A stretch of 57,806 nt of DNA, taken from Candidatus Kuenenia stuttgartensis (GTDB lineage: Bacteria; Planctomycetota; Planctomycetia; Gemmatales; Gemmataceae). Positions within the stretch are counted from its first letter, which is position 1; the number at the start of each line of letters is the position of its first letter. Position numbers and translations under genes: made by a program. Positions 27,246 through 36,380 of this stretch are shown here, piece by piece. Where the stretch lies: contig CAMCLK010000032.1 in the NCBI GenBank assembly GCA_945875585.1, positions 1-57,806 on the forward strand, read 5' to 3'. A model generated the notes under the pieces. It worked only from the letters and a program-made list of their open reading frames with translations. It was not told the DNA's origin and did not search any database.

Positions 27246-27718
27246 GCAGGGCAATCTCGTACAAATAAATGCGGCTAGATAATTGGATTGCCAGGAAAGG
27301 CAGAACGGTTCAGCAAGGAAATAGTATGTAGAGTGTGATGGTATGGCAAGTTTTATGGATGTGAATTGCCAAATGACTTTTCAAACGTTGGTTGTCATTC
27401 GTTTTCCGAAAAATGGATTGTAAAGGCGCTGAGAGGTTACGATTTCCGTGATTGTTAATTGGTGACATTGGATCGCATTAGAAAACCCTGATGTTTTTTT
27501 TCGAGGAACTCAACGCTTAAGTTTAGCGTCCAATTAAAATAATCTAACTTGCAGCAATCTACACGCATTGGCCTACATGTTTTATTGGATTGTAGTGCGT
27601 TTTTGTTGCGATAGATATCGGCATTGTGCTGGAGTGGTTCGCTTGACTGTAAATCAACCAATAATCCTTGAAAGTTCTAAGAAGCAGCCTGCTTCATGGG
27701 TGGACAGGTAAACCAGAG
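27246..27718. other. 473-bp divergent intergenic region between two kinase genes
   Basis: It must hold the promoters of the pseudokinase (minus) and kinase (plus) genes. It is richer in A/T than the flanks, with a T8 run near 27494. I see no RNA gene, no convincing inverted repeat, no -24/-12 element and no credible small ORF with a ribosome site. Confidence 0.5.
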
Positions 27719-29326
27719 ATGGTGGCTTACGACCCCGACATACTGCTGGAATTGCTGGAGCGCTGGGAAACCCTACGCGATTTGGGCACTGGCGCAACGC
27801 CTGAAGAACTGTGCATTCATCATCCGGAATGCCTGCCGGCCTTGCGGTGCGGCATCGAAGCGTTGATTGCTACAGCCAGCGTCATGGAACAACCAAAGGA
27901 ACAGCCACAGGTTGATGGAGCCCACGAGCTACCCGGCTTGGTAGCCGGGCGTTATCGGCCGGTGCGTCTGCTCGGTCAAGGCGGGTACGGCTTGGTTTGG
28001 CTGGCAATCGATGAAGATTTGCACAGGCAGGTGGCCATCAAGATTCCCAGGTATCGCCGGGCATTATCAGGATTCTCGCTACAGGAATTCATGAACGAAG
28101 CCCGCTGTGTTGCCAGCTTGAGATACTCGGGTATTGTCTCGGTGCATGATGTGGTTCGTGAGGATGACTCATGCATTATAGTCAGTGAATATGTCGATGG
28201 AGCGGATTTGTCGGTGCGTTTGCGTGAAGGCCCGCTGTCCTGGCAGGAGGCCATTTTCATTGTTATCGGCGTTTCCAAATCGTTGGCTTACGCGCATGAG
28301 CAGGGGCTGATTCATCGAGACATCAAACCTTCCAATGTGTTGCTCGACACACTAGGCAAGACTCATGTATGCGACTTTGGCATTGCCACGACGTTTCATC
28401 AGGCTTTTCTAGGCAAGGATCGGCGATTGACTTTGGCGTATGCCAGTCCGGAACAGCTTTTATCGGATCCAGTGGACCACCGAACCGACATCTGGTCGCT
28501 TGGAGTTGTCTTGTTTGAATTGCTGACTGGACATCTGCCTTATGAAGAAAAAGATCCTGTAAAATTAAAAAAGTCCATAACGTTCGATCCCGTTCCAACC
28601 ATTCCCAATGTGCCTTTGGAATTGGCGAAAGTGATCGGAAGGTGCTTGGCCAAGAAACCAGAAGGCCGTTACCAATCGTGTCAGGACGTTGCCACAGCTC
28701 TTGAAAGTGTTATCAAACGGCCTCGCAAAACGATAAGTTGGTGGTTTATCAGTCTGTTGGTTTTGTTTTTGGTGGCTGGGACTCAATTATCGCTGTTTAT
28801 AACGGAAACTGTCACGCCGAGGAATCTTGTTGAAAACGGTGATTTTTCGCAGGGTAACATAGGATTCGATACGCATTATCATTATTTTCTTGATGACTAC
28901 GGCAATAACCAATCGTTTTGCATTATCGCCAATCCAATTCATGGAACCACTAATCCTGCCGATAAAGGGGATTATGGCGATCACACCACAGGCGAGGGCC
29001 TGATGATGGTTATCAATGGATCGTCAGATCCTAGTGCTGTGGTATGGGCTCAGAAAATTGACGTGGTTCCGGGCAAGCAATATGAATTCACCATGTGGAT
29101 TTCAACTTGGTTCGCAGATAATCCTGCAGCGATTGATGTCCGTTTTAATGGCGTTTCTATTGGTAAGGTAGATGCCCCGGCGGCACTCGGATTCTGGGTG
29201 CCCTTCAAAGCGGTTTGGGATTCAGGCGACGCGGCATCGGTAAACATTGAACTATTCGATGTAAGACCCGCTGATATTGGCAGTGATTTTGCACTCGACG
29301 ACATCAGCCTCAGGCTACTGAAGTAA
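27719..29326 (+). CDS. Ser/Thr protein kinase with extracytoplasmic binding domain
   Basis: 535 aa from the ATG at 27719; a TTG at 27668 is in frame but adds only 17 unlikely residues. The kinase domain is complete: GQGGYGLVWLA, VAIKIPR, helix-C Glu in FMNEARCVASL, H199-R-D201-IKPSN, CDFGIA and ASPEQLLSDPVDHRTDIWSLG. The single membrane helix WWFISLLVLFLVAGTQLSLFI precedes ~170 residues outside the cytoplasm. These begin NLVENGDFSQGNIGFDTHY and end DFALDDISLRLLK, a galactose-binding/carbohydrate-binding-like beta-sandwich. This implies a receptor kinase that may sense a glycan or cell-surface polymer. The kinase at 25320 is divergent and lacks catalytic residues. Confidence 0.92.
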   Translation: MVAYDPDILLELLERWETLRDLGTGATPEELCIHHPECLPALRCGIEALIATASVMEQPKEQPQVDGAHELPGLVAGRYRPVRLLGQGGYGLVWLAIDEDLHRQVAIKIPRYRRALSGFSLQEFMNEARCVASLRYSGIVSVHDVVREDDSCIIVSEYVDGADLSVRLREGPLSWQEAIFIVIGVSKSLAYAHEQGLIHRDIKPSNVLLDTLGKTHVCDFGIATTFHQAFLGKDRRLTLAYASPEQLLSDPVDHRTDIWSLGVVLFELLTGHLPYEEKDPVKLKKSITFDPVPTIPNVPLELAKVIGRCLAKKPEGRYQSCQDVATALESVIKRPRKTISWWFISLLVLFLVAGTQLSLFITETVTPRNLVENGDFSQGNIGFDTHYHYFLDDYGNNQSFCIIANPIHGTTNPADKGDYGDHTTGEGLMMVINGSSDPSAVVWAQKIDVVPGKQYEFTMWISTWFADNPAAIDVRFNGVSIGKVDAPAALGFWVPFKAVWDSGDAASVNIELFDVRPADIGSDFALDDISLRLLK

Positions 29327-29330
29327 GACT

Positions 29331-32300
29331 TTATCCCAGTGCCCTGATAATGAGCCTGTAGATGGCCTCCGGGTCACGTTCCGATTTCTCAGGACGCAGG
29401 TAAACGTTGGTGTTATCCACCAGTCTTAGTCGCGGATCGCGGCGAGCCAGTTCCTGCATGCGCCTTGGGTCCAGGCCAGCAAAGACCAGATCGAGTTTAT
29501 TGAAGGCTTCCTGTGACCGGTCATAGTGAAGCCCACCAATCTTCCACGCGTCTGATCTTATGCGGACTTCAGCAAGCCTCAATAACCATTCAACCGGTGT
29601 GGGTATATGTCCAAAGCGGTCTCGAAGTTCCTTGCGGAAATCAGCCAAAGTTTCGAGTGACCGCACCCTGGCTAAGCGGCGGTAAACCTCGATGCGCTGC
29701 CGTTGGCCGGGAACATAATCGGCGGGCAAGTAGCCCGGCCAACCCAGATCAACATTAACTTCAATAGGTTCCTGAAGTGGCTGATTGCGCATCTGTCTGA
29801 CAGCATTGTCCAGCAGTTGGCAGTAGAGTTCGTACCCGACGGCGGCAATGTGCCCGGACTGTTGCGTTCCCAAGATGTTGCCAGCACCACGGATTTCAAG
29901 GTCCCGCAATGCGATTTTAAAACCAGATCCTAGCGCTGTGAACTCTTCGATGGCCTTGAGGCGCTTGGCGGCATCGGCATCGAGGATACGCGTTGGGTTG
30001 ACGAGCAGGTAGGCGAAGGCGCGTTCGCGAGATCGACCAACTCGTCCGCGCAACTGGTGGAGTTCAGCCAGCCCGTACATATCGGCGTCATCGATGAAAA
30101 TCGTATTGGCGGATGGAATGTCCAAACCGCTTTCAATAATGGTGGTGCTGAGCAAAATATCGGCTTTGCGGTGAAGGAAGCGGACCATGGCGTTTTCCAG
30201 TTCATCGCCGTCCATCTGGCCGTGAGCCACAACAATGCGCGCTTCGGGTACAAGCTTCAGCAGTTTTGCTTCAACAGACTTGATGTCGTGCACCCGGTTA
30301 TGAACAAAGAAAACCTGTCCATCGCGGTTCATTTCACGCAGAATCGCCTGCCTAACAAGTTCTTCGTCGAACCGGGTGACACGGGTTTCTACTGGCTGCC
30401 TGTCAGGTGGAGGTGTTTCTAGGTTGGATATGTCGCGAATTCCCAAAAGTGCCAGATGTAGCGTTCGCGGTATCGGCGTGGCTGTCATGGTGAGCACATC
30501 CACTTTTTCCCGCAGAAGCTTGAGCCGTTCCTTGTGTTCTACCCCAAATCGCTGTTCCTCATCGATGACCACCAGACCCAGATCCTTGAAGGCAATATCG
30601 CGGCTAATGAGTCTGTGGGTACCAATGACAACATCAATAGTGCCTTCAGAAAGCCCTTTAATTATCTGGCGTTGTTCCGAGGGTTGTCTGAAACGGTTCA
30701 GACAGGCAACAGTAATCGGGTATTCCGCCATGCGCTGGCTGAAGGTGCGGTTATGCTGTTCCGCCAGCACGGTGGTGGGTACCAGGATGGCAACTTGGCC
30801 ACCTGAATCGGCAACCTTGAAGGCGGCACGCAGGGCGAGTTCTGTTTTTCCGAAACCAACGTCGCCGCAAACAAGGCGGTCCATCGGGCGTGGGCGTTCA
30901 AGATCCGCCTTAATTTCAATCATGGCAGATAGCTGGTCGGGCGTTTCCTGGTACGGAAATGTCGCCTCGAATTCTTGCATCCAGTGGCTGTCTGGTGGCC
31001 ACGCGCGCCCCGGACGCGCTGCGCGCGCGGCCTGCACCTGGATCATGTCGGCCGCTAGGTCGATCACAGCTTCCGCCACGCGTTCGCGCTTTTTCTGCCA
31101 AGCTGTACCTCCAAAACGCGACAGCTCAAGCGTGCCAGAAGCGCCTACATATTTCTGAACCAGATTGATTTTTGATATGGGGACAAATACCCGCACACGG
31201 TCGCGAAATTCCAGTACAAGGTGTTCCTCGGCGCTGCCCGCTGCTGCCTGTGCTTCCGCAGCTTTCACAGGCGCGGCGTTTGCCACACCGGTTTGCCCGC
31301 GCGCTTGGGTGCGGTCGAAGAGTTCCATCCCTTCGAAGCGCGCAATTCCATGGCTGACGTGCACAACCAGATCGCCCGGGGTGAGCTCGAGGAAGCTGTC
31401 GATGGCCCTCGATTCAACCTTACGTGTGCTGCGAGTGGTGTGGCCGGGAATGACCCCTCCCACCACTTCCCGATGAAACAAGTCTTGGCTGCCAAGAATG
31501 ACCACTCCTTGACGGCCTTGACGGAGTAAGCGGAATCCAGCCCGCACGAATCCGGGTACTAGCCGAAGCCTGTCGGATTGTGCCAACTGGCCTGTAGCCA
31601 GAACTTCGCCTAGTCGGTTTGTTTCGCCTGTTCCGGGGCAGGCCACTAACACGTGGTCGGCAGAAACCACCTGATCGAGTTCGTCTCGGATGCGTTGGAT
31701 ATTTCCCGATAGCCTGGCCACCGATTCCACTGCCAGATGAAGCGTGGTGGTGGCCTCAGATTCCGGCAGGCTTGATAGGTCTACTCGAGGACGCGACATC
31801 AGCGAGGCAAAAGCTTCGCGCGCCGATAACGTTCCCTGTGCGGTTGCAGTGCGGTCGCCAAGGCTTTCGGCTTGTCGCCGTATTTCCGCGGGTTCCACCA
31901 AAACAACCCAACCATCGCGCCCGAGATGATCGGCCAGAGTCGAACGCTGGGGGGCATCGTCAGCGGCGTCGTGTACTGGGAGAATGCGGGCTTCCTGAAC
32001 CTCTTCGTGGGCTCGTTGGCTTTCAGCAGAAAAGGGCCTAAGGCTGTCGATTTCGTCGCCAAAAAGCTCGATGCGAATTGGGAATTCTGCTTCGGGAGAC
32101 CAGATATCGACAATTCCACCACGTATGGCAAAGCTGCCGGGACCTTCGACGACTTCCCCTAGGCGAAACGCGCAACTCGATAACCACCGGCGGAGGCCGT
32201 CGAGGTCGAGGCTATCGCCGCGCCGGATCAGACGCCCAGACCTATCAAGAGTATCGGGAGAAGGTACCGGCTGAAGGAGTGCGGCGGCGGCGGCAAGAAT

Positions 32301-32723
32301 GACGGGGCGCTCGCCGTGGTTGAGACGTGTCAGCAGCCTCAGGCGGTGCGGGCTTGCCAGATCGAAGGCTTCGTCTTCACCCGGTAGGCAGGCAAGGGCG
32401 GGGAATATATCGGGAGAGTCGATTCCGAAGGCAATAAGCTCTGTCTGCCAAGCCGTTAGGTCCCGGGGTAGTGCCAGCACTACAAGCATGGGGCCCGGGC
32501 ATTGGCCGGCCAATGCGGCAACAGCCAAGCCCGCCGAGGAGCCCCAGGCTCCATCAATTGCAGCCGATCGACCTGATTTCAAAGCTGAAACAACAGATAG
32601 GAAATCGATGTCTCCGGCCAACAAGCGCGGGGCTTCGGCCTGAACCATCGGCAGATCAGACGTATCGGGCAGCGTAGGCTTGCGCCTGATCGATCCCACG
32701 GGAAACTCCGCATACAAAAACAT
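29331..32723 (-). CDS. mfd: Transcription-repair coupling factor Mfd
   Basis: 1130 aa, normal length. Order: UvrB-like N-terminal region (LRRWLSSCAFRLGEVVEGPG, then SFAIRGGIVDIWSPEAEFPI), RNA-polymerase-interacting domain (LTPGDLVVHVSHGIARFEGM), RecG-like translocase with Walker A in LVCGDVGFGKTELALRAAFK, VIDEEQRFGVEHKE, MTATPIPRTLHLALLGIRDI and TTIIESGLDIPSANTIFIDDA, then the C-terminal TRCF domain. It displaces stalled RNA polymerase and recruits UvrA to lesions. An 8-bp-arm hairpin sits immediately before the ATG. The gene end is four bases from the convergent kinase gene. Confidence 0.97.
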   Translation of the reverse strand: MFLYAEFPVGSIRRKPTLPDTSDLPMVQAEAPRLLAGDIDFLSVVSALKSGRSAAIDGAWGSSAGLAVAALAGQCPGPMLVVLALPRDLTAWQTELIAFGIDSPDIFPALACLPGEDEAFDLASPHRLRLLTRLNHGERPVILAAAAALLQPVPSPDTLDRSGRLIRRGDSLDLDGLRRWLSSCAFRLGEVVEGPGSFAIRGGIVDIWSPEAEFPIRIELFGDEIDSLRPFSAESQRAHEEVQEARILPVHDAADDAPQRSTLADHLGRDGWVVLVEPAEIRRQAESLGDRTATAQGTLSAREAFASLMSRPRVDLSSLPESEATTTLHLAVESVARLSGNIQRIRDELDQVVSADHVLVACPGTGETNRLGEVLATGQLAQSDRLRLVPGFVRAGFRLLRQGRQGVVILGSQDLFHREVVGGVIPGHTTRSTRKVESRAIDSFLELTPGDLVVHVSHGIARFEGMELFDRTQARGQTGVANAAPVKAAEAQAAAGSAEEHLVLEFRDRVRVFVPISKINLVQKYVGASGTLELSRFGGTAWQKKRERVAEAVIDLAADMIQVQAARAARPGRAWPPDSHWMQEFEATFPYQETPDQLSAMIEIKADLERPRPMDRLVCGDVGFGKTELALRAAFKVADSGGQVAILVPTTVLAEQHNRTFSQRMAEYPITVACLNRFRQPSEQRQIIKGLSEGTIDVVIGTHRLISRDIAFKDLGLVVIDEEQRFGVEHKERLKLLREKVDVLTMTATPIPRTLHLALLGIRDISNLETPPPDRQPVETRVTRFDEELVRQAILREMNRDGQVFFVHNRVHDIKSVEAKLLKLVPEARIVVAHGQMDGDELENAMVRFLHRKADILLSTTIIESGLDIPSANTIFIDDADMYGLAELHQLRGRVGRSRERAFAYLLVNPTRILDADAAKRLKAIEEFTALGSGFKIALRDLEIRGAGNILGTQQSGHIAAVGYELYCQLLDNAVRQMRNQPLQEPIEVNVDLGWPGYLPADYVPGQRQRIEVYRRLARVRSLETLADFRKELRDRFGHIPTPVEWLLRLAEVRIRSDAWKIGGLHYDRSQEAFNKLDLVFAGLDPRRMQELARRDPRLRLVDNTNVYLRPEKSERDPEAIYRLIIRALG

Positions 32724-32724
32724 G

Positions 32725-32745
32725 GCCGGGTAGCAGGTACCCGGC
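32725..32745. promoter_or_regulatory. Hairpin directly upstream of the mfd start
   Basis: GCCGGGTA (32725-32732) pairs perfectly with TACCCGGC (32738-32745) around 5 bases. On the mfd strand it ends one base before the ATG (32721-32723), where a ribosome site should be, and no separate Shine-Dalgarno is obvious. It could limit translation of mfd, or be the end of a terminator for the FAD-oxidoreductase gene upstream, although no T-run follows. Confidence 0.4.
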
Positions 32746-32809
32746 TGGCGACACTTAGATGTTAGTGATTGCTGGAGAGATATGGGGTTTTAGATTCTCT
32801 CAGGAATCA

Positions 32810-34066
32810 TCAGGCGGACGCTGCAAGAGCCATTTCAGCCCGCATGGCGTCGAGAGGAGCCACGATTTCATCCACGCTGTCCTTGAACAGGTCACCAATA
32901 AGCAGGTCAATCAGGTGCCGCTTCATTTCAGGGTGCCGGCGAATAAAATTACCAAAATTGAAGCCTTCATAGAACGCATAAACTAGGCGTTTCATCCGCT
33001 CCATGCCTTTAAGGTAGTTAGGCCCCCATGCTCCCAGAGTAGCAGCACTGAGGTCGCGTGTGGCAAATCCGTTGATGACGGCATCCGCAGCCATCTCGCC
33101 ACTTTTCAGCGCTAGAAATACACCTGAACTGTAGATCGGATCGAGGAATCCAAAGGCATCTCCAACGAGAACCCATCCGTCGCCAGCGACATTATCGCAG
33201 CGGTAGCTGAAATCCTTGGTGGTGAAATAGGGGCTAACGCGCTTGCCGGGAGCAACGCGTTTGGCGGCAGCGGGGCAACGCTCCAGTTGCTCATTGAACA
33301 GAAATTCTAGATCGCGCGTTCCGCCGGCGGGGAACAGGTCATTCAAACCGGACACCACTCCAACGGAGACCACATTGTCTTTGAGTGGGATGTACCAGAA
33401 CCAGCCTTTTTTATTCTGGGTCGCCAAAACCAATGTGGCTCCTTCATCAAGATTACCGGGCTCACGAGCGGCACCTTCAAAGTAGGTCCAGACGCTTGCC
33501 TTCTTGAGCAAGGGATCCGGATTTTTCAGGCCAAGTTTATGAGCGATCAGTGCCGTTTGGCCTGTGGCATCAATCACCACATCGGCCTGAATATCGAACT
33601 CGGCGCCATCACGGGGATGGATTCGCGCGCCGGTGGCACGGGCGCCGTCCATGTGAACATCGCGGGCTTGGCACCCTTCCAGAACGGTGACGCCATGGCT
33701 GGCTGCATTGTCAACGAGCATGGCATCGAATTCACTGCGTACCACTTGCCATGTTTGGGCGCACTCGTGCGGGTTGTTTTCGAAGAAATAGAATGGTTGA
33801 GACTCTTTGCCGGTTTCGGTCACAAATTGGACAGAAAATTTGGCGGTGTGGCGACTTCCTTTCATGCGTTCGAGTACGCCAAGTCGGCGTAAAGTGGAGT
33901 AAGTGTCGGGCATGAGGGATTCACCGATGTGAAATCGGGGGCCGCGTTCACGTTCAACAAGAACGGTGCTTAGTCCAGCTTGGGCGCAAAGCGCAGCTGC
34001 GGTGGATCCAGCAGGACCACCTCCCAAAACGAGTACTTGAGTGCGCTGTGGAATGAAGGCGACCAT
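32810..34066 (-). CDS. FAD-dependent oxidoreductase (FixC/halogenase-like)
   Basis: 418 aa from the ATG at 34066; the frame is open upstream to a non-ATG start. N-terminal dinucleotide fold: VLVLGGGPAGSTAAALCAQAGL followed by VERERGPRFHIGESLMP, the signature of the geranylgeranyl reductase/tryptophan-halogenase group. The second FAD contact is GDGWVLVGDAFGFLDPIYSSGVFLALKSG. WYIPLKDN and WQVVRSEFDAML support the same superfamily. No halogenase WxWxIP lysine motif could be confirmed, so reduction or hydroxylation of a lipid or quinone-like substrate is as likely as halogenation. It is transcribed away from the caspase gene. Confidence 0.87.
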   Translation of the reverse strand: MVAFIPQRTQVLVLGGGPAGSTAAALCAQAGLSTVLVERERGPRFHIGESLMPDTYSTLRRLGVLERMKGSRHTAKFSVQFVTETGKESQPFYFFENNPHECAQTWQVVRSEFDAMLVDNAASHGVTVLEGCQARDVHMDGARATGARIHPRDGAEFDIQADVVIDATGQTALIAHKLGLKNPDPLLKKASVWTYFEGAAREPGNLDEGATLVLATQNKKGWFWYIPLKDNVVSVGVVSGLNDLFPAGGTRDLEFLFNEQLERCPAAAKRVAPGKRVSPYFTTKDFSYRCDNVAGDGWVLVGDAFGFLDPIYSSGVFLALKSGEMAADAVINGFATRDLSAATLGAWGPNYLKGMERMKRLVYAFYEGFNFGNFIRRHPEMKRHLIDLLIGDLFKDSVDEIVAPLDAMRAEMALAASA

Positions 34067-34143
34067 GGATGGCGGTACCTCGCAACGTTTGTTGTTCAAA
34101 CAACTAATAGCCCGCCAAAACCGCAAGGTCAAGTTCCACCTCT

Positions 34144-34170
34144 ACAATTGGCTGGTTATTGCCCAATTGT
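34144..34170. promoter_or_regulatory. Spaced inverted repeat ACAATTGG-N11-CCAATTGT
   Basis: Eight-base arms at 34144-34151 and 34163-34170 lie in the 147-bp divergent region between the FAD oxidoreductase and the caspase-like gene, about 44 bases before the latter's ATG. Spacing of one helical turn suits a dimeric repressor. This is a single observation with no partner site seen. Confidence 0.3.
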
Positions 34171-34213
34171 TGCCATAAACTAGGTTCAAGGTCTAATTGG
34201 CGGGGATAAAACC

Positions 34214-36379
34214 ATGAGCAGTGATTCGATCACAATGCGCTGTCCCCATTGCCAGGCGGCATTGCGGGTTCCGGCAACCTTTGCAGGTAAGGCTGGTCGT
34301 TGCCGCAAATGCCAGTCGCAGTTCCAAATCACCGCTGGCAATTCTCAGGCAGCCACAGTGCCGGCTCCGCAACCAGCCAAAATTCCCCAACCCCAAGCTG
34401 TGAAAAAGGTTGCTGCACCTGCACCACAGCCCCCAAAGGCTACCCCTCCGTCACCGCCACCCGTAACTTCCATTCCCGCACCAGCCATAACCACACAGCC
34501 ATCCAAAGCAGCAGGCCCCATCAAGGCCAAGCGGAAGTCGGCGGTACCGCAGTCGGCGTGGGTGGTTCTAGGTTGCATGACGGTGTTGGCCTTGGGTTCC
34601 GGTGGATACGCTGCCTATCTTTTCAATCCATCGTTTGCTGCCGTTGCACATCACGAAGCAACAGAATCTACAGACATCGAAGCAACGGATGCGAAAGGAG
34701 GCAAGACCGCAGCCAAGGGCAAAGAAGCGGCTCCTGCTGCTGCCAAGGGGGCTTTCCCGCGCCGGGCCTTATTCATTGCTGTCAATAACTACTTGTTCAA
34801 CAACCCGGTTCAGCAAGGTCCGGGAAATTCATGGAAAGGGCTCGACAAGCTGAAGCGTTCTTTCGAGGTGAATCTGCGAATTCCTTCCTCGCAAGCGCTC
34901 CAACTAACGGATGCGGTTCCAGGCTCACAACCTCCCACCAAGTCTGTGATCGAAAAAACTGTCACTGAGTTTACCAAATCGTCCCGTTCGCAAGACTGCA
35001 TCGTCGTTTGGTTTACAGGGCATGCAGCCATGGCCGGAGACAAGGCGTGCTTGGTTCCAATTGAAGGCGAGCTCGACAACGCCGCAAGCCTTATTCCCTT
35101 GGAGACCATCTACAAGGATCTGAAAGAGTGCAAAGCGCGTCAAAAGGTTCTTGTCCTGGATGTCTGCCACTACAGTCCTTCTGTGGGTCAGGAAAGGCCT
35201 GGCTCGGACCCGCTTTCTGAAGCGTTGGAAAAGCAAGCCAAGGCAGCTCCGGAAGGTGTGCAGGTCTGGTTGCCTTGCCAGAAAGACCAGAACTCCTTCG
35301 AGACTGATGAAGACCCCATGGGTGTTTTTGCGGCAGCGGTCAACGATGTTGTGGCTCAGCAGGTCCCGGCCAATGAGCAACGTGATCATGCAATAGATAT
35401 TGAGCGAATCAACAGTCTGGTGAACAAGGGAATGGCTGTGGCCAACAAACCACCCATACCCGGTTTGAAAGATCGCCTAGAAGCCGCCAAACGCGATGGA
35501 AAGCAAGCGGTGATGGTAAGCGCGGTGTTTGGTAAAGGTCCTGCTAGTGTTGGGGCAGTGGATCCTGAAGAACCAATGCCCGATAAGGTGCAGGCCGCCG
35601 CGGCAACCAAGCCCGATCCTGCCAGTGTTGCATTGATGAACGAGGTTTTCAAGGAGATCTCCACGCCCCCCATCAAGCAGGGGCATGAAGACCGCGCCCT
35701 GCGTGTGGAACTGCTGCCACCCATTCCCAACGAAATCGTCAAAGAGTATGCCATTGCTGCGGAGGGCGAAGATACTGAATTACGCAAGGCAGTAAGAAAT
35801 GCGCGTGTAAACCTTTGGGCTGTAAGTAATTCGGAACCACCTGCCGATATCAAGGCAAAGGTGCTTGAAGCACGTGGCCGCAATAAAAAAAGCCTCGATG
35901 CCTTGGTCGATTACTACGGCAAGCCGGCCGAGGAAAACAGATTTAAAGCGGATGTTTTTAAAAATCAACAAGATGTTGCAGGTGTTTATCTTGTTCTGGA
36001 AGAGGATCTTGAAAACCTGACAACCGACGAGATGAAAAAGGAAAGTCTCAAAGAAACCAAGCGTTGGCAAGCAAACTACCGTTACATGATCAGTAGGATT
36101 GAATCTCAAATTGCTTATATTCTTGAATACCAGACAGTTCTGGGTTCAATTCGCAAAGAGTTCCCCCCGCTTGAGAAAAATCATAATGGATGGCGGCTTG
36201 CCAGCAGTGTTAAATTGCGTGGCGATCGCAAGGGGCAGCAGTTGGCCAAATCGGCTGGTACTGGTTTCGATAAGCTGGGTAAGGAAACCGCAGGCAGTCC
36301 GTGGGCCATTCTGGCCAAACGCGACAGACTGACGGCGCTGGGCCTCGAGTGGCAGAGCTCTGCCGGCCGGAAGGAATAA
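34214..36379 (+). CDS. Caspase-like (peptidase C14) protein with zinc ribbon and TM helix
   Basis: 721 aa. Residues ~8-36 are an MJ0042-type zinc ribbon: CPHC ... CRKC with VPATFAGKAGR between. A Pro/Ala-rich linker follows, then one membrane helix (WVVLGCMTVLALGSGGYAAYLF). The caspase-like domain starts at RRALFIAVNNYLF. The dyad is H270 in VWFTGHAAM and C318 in VLVLDVCHYSP, matching the SGH and DxC positions of metacaspases and paracaspases. The remaining ~280 residues are charged and helical, with no known domain. The N-terminus is probably cytoplasmic and the protease domain outside, or the reverse. Substrate unknown. A sulfatase gene starts one base after its stop codon. Confidence 0.87.
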   Translation: MSSDSITMRCPHCQAALRVPATFAGKAGRCRKCQSQFQITAGNSQAATVPAPQPAKIPQPQAVKKVAAPAPQPPKATPPSPPPVTSIPAPAITTQPSKAAGPIKAKRKSAVPQSAWVVLGCMTVLALGSGGYAAYLFNPSFAAVAHHEATESTDIEATDAKGGKTAAKGKEAAPAAAKGAFPRRALFIAVNNYLFNNPVQQGPGNSWKGLDKLKRSFEVNLRIPSSQALQLTDAVPGSQPPTKSVIEKTVTEFTKSSRSQDCIVVWFTGHAAMAGDKACLVPIEGELDNAASLIPLETIYKDLKECKARQKVLVLDVCHYSPSVGQERPGSDPLSEALEKQAKAAPEGVQVWLPCQKDQNSFETDEDPMGVFAAAVNDVVAQQVPANEQRDHAIDIERINSLVNKGMAVANKPPIPGLKDRLEAAKRDGKQAVMVSAVFGKGPASVGAVDPEEPMPDKVQAAAATKPDPASVALMNEVFKEISTPPIKQGHEDRALRVELLPPIPNEIVKEYAIAAEGEDTELRKAVRNARVNLWAVSNSEPPADIKAKVLEARGRNKKSLDALVDYYGKPAEENRFKADVFKNQQDVAGVYLVLEEDLENLTTDEMKKESLKETKRWQANYRYMISRIESQIAYILEYQTVLGSIRKEFPPLEKNHNGWRLASSVKLRGDRKGQQLAKSAGTGFDKLGKETAGSPWAILAKRDRLTALGLEWQSSAGRKE

Positions 36380-36380
36380 A

